Notes under the pieces: generated by a model | Told to the model about the DNA's origin: nothing | The model's database searches: none | Seen by the model: the letters and a program-made list of their open reading frames with translations, nothing else | Part shown: in pieces, positions 4,562 through 5,284 of the stretch | Layout of the letters: each line of letters begins with the position of its first letter | Numbering within the stretch: the stretch's first letter is position 1 | Made by a program: the position numbers and the translations under genes | Origin: Anaerolineales bacterium | GTDB lineage: Bacteria; Chloroflexota; Anaerolineae; B4-G1; DUEL01 | Assembly: GCA_015662065.1 (NCBI GenBank) | Contig: DQUX01000040.1 | Span: 1-5,284 of the forward strand | DNA length: 5,284 nt | Reading direction: 5' to 3'

Positions 4562-5071
4562 ATGTTTAAGAAAGGGGATGCGGTTGTGCACCCGGTCTGT
4601 GGGGCCGGTGTGGTGGTGGGTCTTGAGGAGCTGCGGCGGCACGGGGGTCTCCGGCGGTACTACCAGATCCGATTGCTGGGTCAGTCGGCCACCAGTCTGA
4701 TGGTCCCGGTCAAGAATGCGGAGCGGGTGGGGCTGCGGCTGGCGATCTCCCCCTCTAAGCTCAGCCAGGTCTGGCAGGTGTTGTGCAGTGCTCCCAACGC
4801 CCTGCCCGCCGATCATAAGACCCGGTATGAATTGCTGGAGCACAAACTTCAGGCCGGAGACGTCCTTCAGACGGCGGAGGTGGTGCGGGACCTGGCCTGG
4901 CGGCAGCAGCAGAAAAGCGGCCTGACCGGTCGGGGAAAGCAGATCTACCAGAGAGGGATGACACTCCTGGCGAGTGAGATCGCGGCTGCGCAGGGGATCG
5001 AGTTGGCAGACGCCACGGTTCAGGTCAGGGCCAGGCTGAGCCAGGGAACGTCTCCGAAGGCGGCCGTGTGA
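4562..5071 (+). CDS. carD: CarD/CdnL-family RNA polymerase-binding transcription regulator
   Basis: This 169-residue cytoplasmic protein of the CarD_CdnL_TRCF family binds the RNA polymerase beta subunit and stabilises the open promoter complex. The N-terminal Tudor-like domain (about 1-60) begins MFKKGDAVVHPVCGAGVV and ends LMVPVKNAERVGLR, both hallmarks. The C-terminal helical DNA-binding domain (about 61-150) contains ALPADHKTRYELLEHKLQ, AEVVRDLAWR, and a late ASEIAAAQG helix. At residue 85 there is histidine (CAT at 4814-4816), where the mycobacterial and Thermus proteins have the tryptophan that wedges into the minor groove at the upstream edge of the bubble. The length fits the family. 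GGAGG at 4553-4557 precedes the start by 4 nt. It has its own region upstream and no following gene in the window, so it is probably a single-gene unit. Confidence 0.93.
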   Translation: MFKKGDAVVHPVCGAGVVVGLEELRRHGGLRRYYQIRLLGQSATSLMVPVKNAERVGLRLAISPSKLSQVWQVLCSAPNALPADHKTRYELLEHKLQAGDVLQTAEVVRDLAWRQQQKSGLTGRGKQIYQRGMTLLASEIAAAQGIELADATVQVRARLSQGTSPKAAV

Positions 5072-5218
5072 TCCGGGCGCATCGCGATCTGCCCAAAAGC
5101 CGCCGTTTTCGGCCAAAGTCGCGGGGCACAGACTCCCTCAGGGCATAATCGGTAGTTGAGAAAACTCGCTCTAGTACCTTACCAAGGTGGTTGTGATCGG
5201 TTGGACCCTTTCCGCCTG
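5072..5218. other. Intergenic stretch without a recognisable gene
   Basis: No credible coding frame is seen after the CarD stop. Small features are a GCCG-TTTT-CGGC hairpin at 5102-5113, a CATAAT box at 5144-5149 without a matching -35, a TTGAGA at 5156-5161 without a matching -10, and an ACCTT-ACC-AAGGT hairpin around 5176-5188. None is strong enough to call as a promoter or terminator. Confidence 0.5.
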
Positions 5219-5284
5219 GCGGCTGAAAGCCGCGGCTACGGGTAGCCAGGCCCCCCCTTCGCGGGCTTCTCCTGCCCGTACGAA
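5219..5284. repeat. Palindromic dispersed-type repeat, cut by the window end
   Basis: GCGGCT-GAA-AGCCGC (5219-5233) is a perfect 6-bp hairpin. It is followed directly by the palindrome GGCTAC-GG-GTAGCC (5234-5247) and then by a C-run with TTCG and GCGGGC (about 5250-5266). Chains of small hairpins with the phrase GCTGAAAGC followed by CGGCTAC resemble repeats that I recall scattered between genes in Chloroflexota genomes. Only one copy is in the window, so its repeated nature is not proven here. Confidence 0.45.

Noticed and set aside
4535..5116. 193-residue open frame on the minus strand
   Set aside because: It is the antisense shadow of the CarD gene, with no motifs and no plausible start signals.
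5094..5117. Terminator after the CarD gene
   Set aside because: The stem is only 4 bp (GCCG/CGGC), its loop is the T-run itself, and no U-tract follows on the plus strand.

Overview
The window is GC-rich bacterial DNA in which every well-supported gene lies on the plus strand. Several signs point to a member of the Chloroflexota (Anaerolineae-like). These are a CarD/CdnL regulator of the LPADHKTRY type, heptameric TCCTGCA repeat blocks between genes, a palindromic repeat built around GCGGCTGAAAGCCGC at the right edge, and GC-rich genes with frequent purine-rich Shine-Dalgarno sequences. This placement is inference from style, not a database match.

Left part (1-2894): a short, lower-GC C-terminal tail of an unidentified gene ends at 96. 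A tight four-gene cassette follows: a four-helix membrane protein (156-587), an 89-residue hydrophobic small protein (584-853), and two tandem paralogous ArsA/Get3-type P-loop ATPases (943-1923 and 1920-2894). Two junctions are 4-bp ATGA overlaps. The only gap (854-942) is filled by an inverted block of heptamer repeats able to form a long hairpin just before the TTG start of the first ATPase. The two ATPases have no cysteine at all, so they lack both the arsenite-binding cysteines of ArsA and the CxxC zinc site of eukaryotic Get3. They have lost different catalytic motifs: copy 1 keeps switch I but has an altered switch II, and copy 2 keeps DTAPT of switch II but has lost the switch I aspartates. 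The most interesting reading is a heterodimeric Get3-like ATPase working with two dedicated small membrane partners, an apparently uncharacterised membrane-targeting or membrane-assembly system.

Middle part (2895-4397): a 17-bp GC-rich hairpin separates the cassette from a 201-residue membrane-anchored TPR protein (2976-3581). A type IV prepilin peptidase (3645-4397) follows. A perfect TATAAT box just upstream suggests it has its own promoter and a leaderless or nearly leaderless mRNA.

Right part (4398-5284): a 164-bp structured GC-rich leader precedes a CarD/CdnL-family RNA polymerase-binding regulator (4562-5071). This protein has histidine where well-studied CarD proteins carry the DNA-wedge tryptophan. 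The last 213 bp contain no gene but hold the start of a palindromic dispersed repeat cut by the window edge. I see no rRNA, tRNA, CRISPR array, transposase or phage gene.
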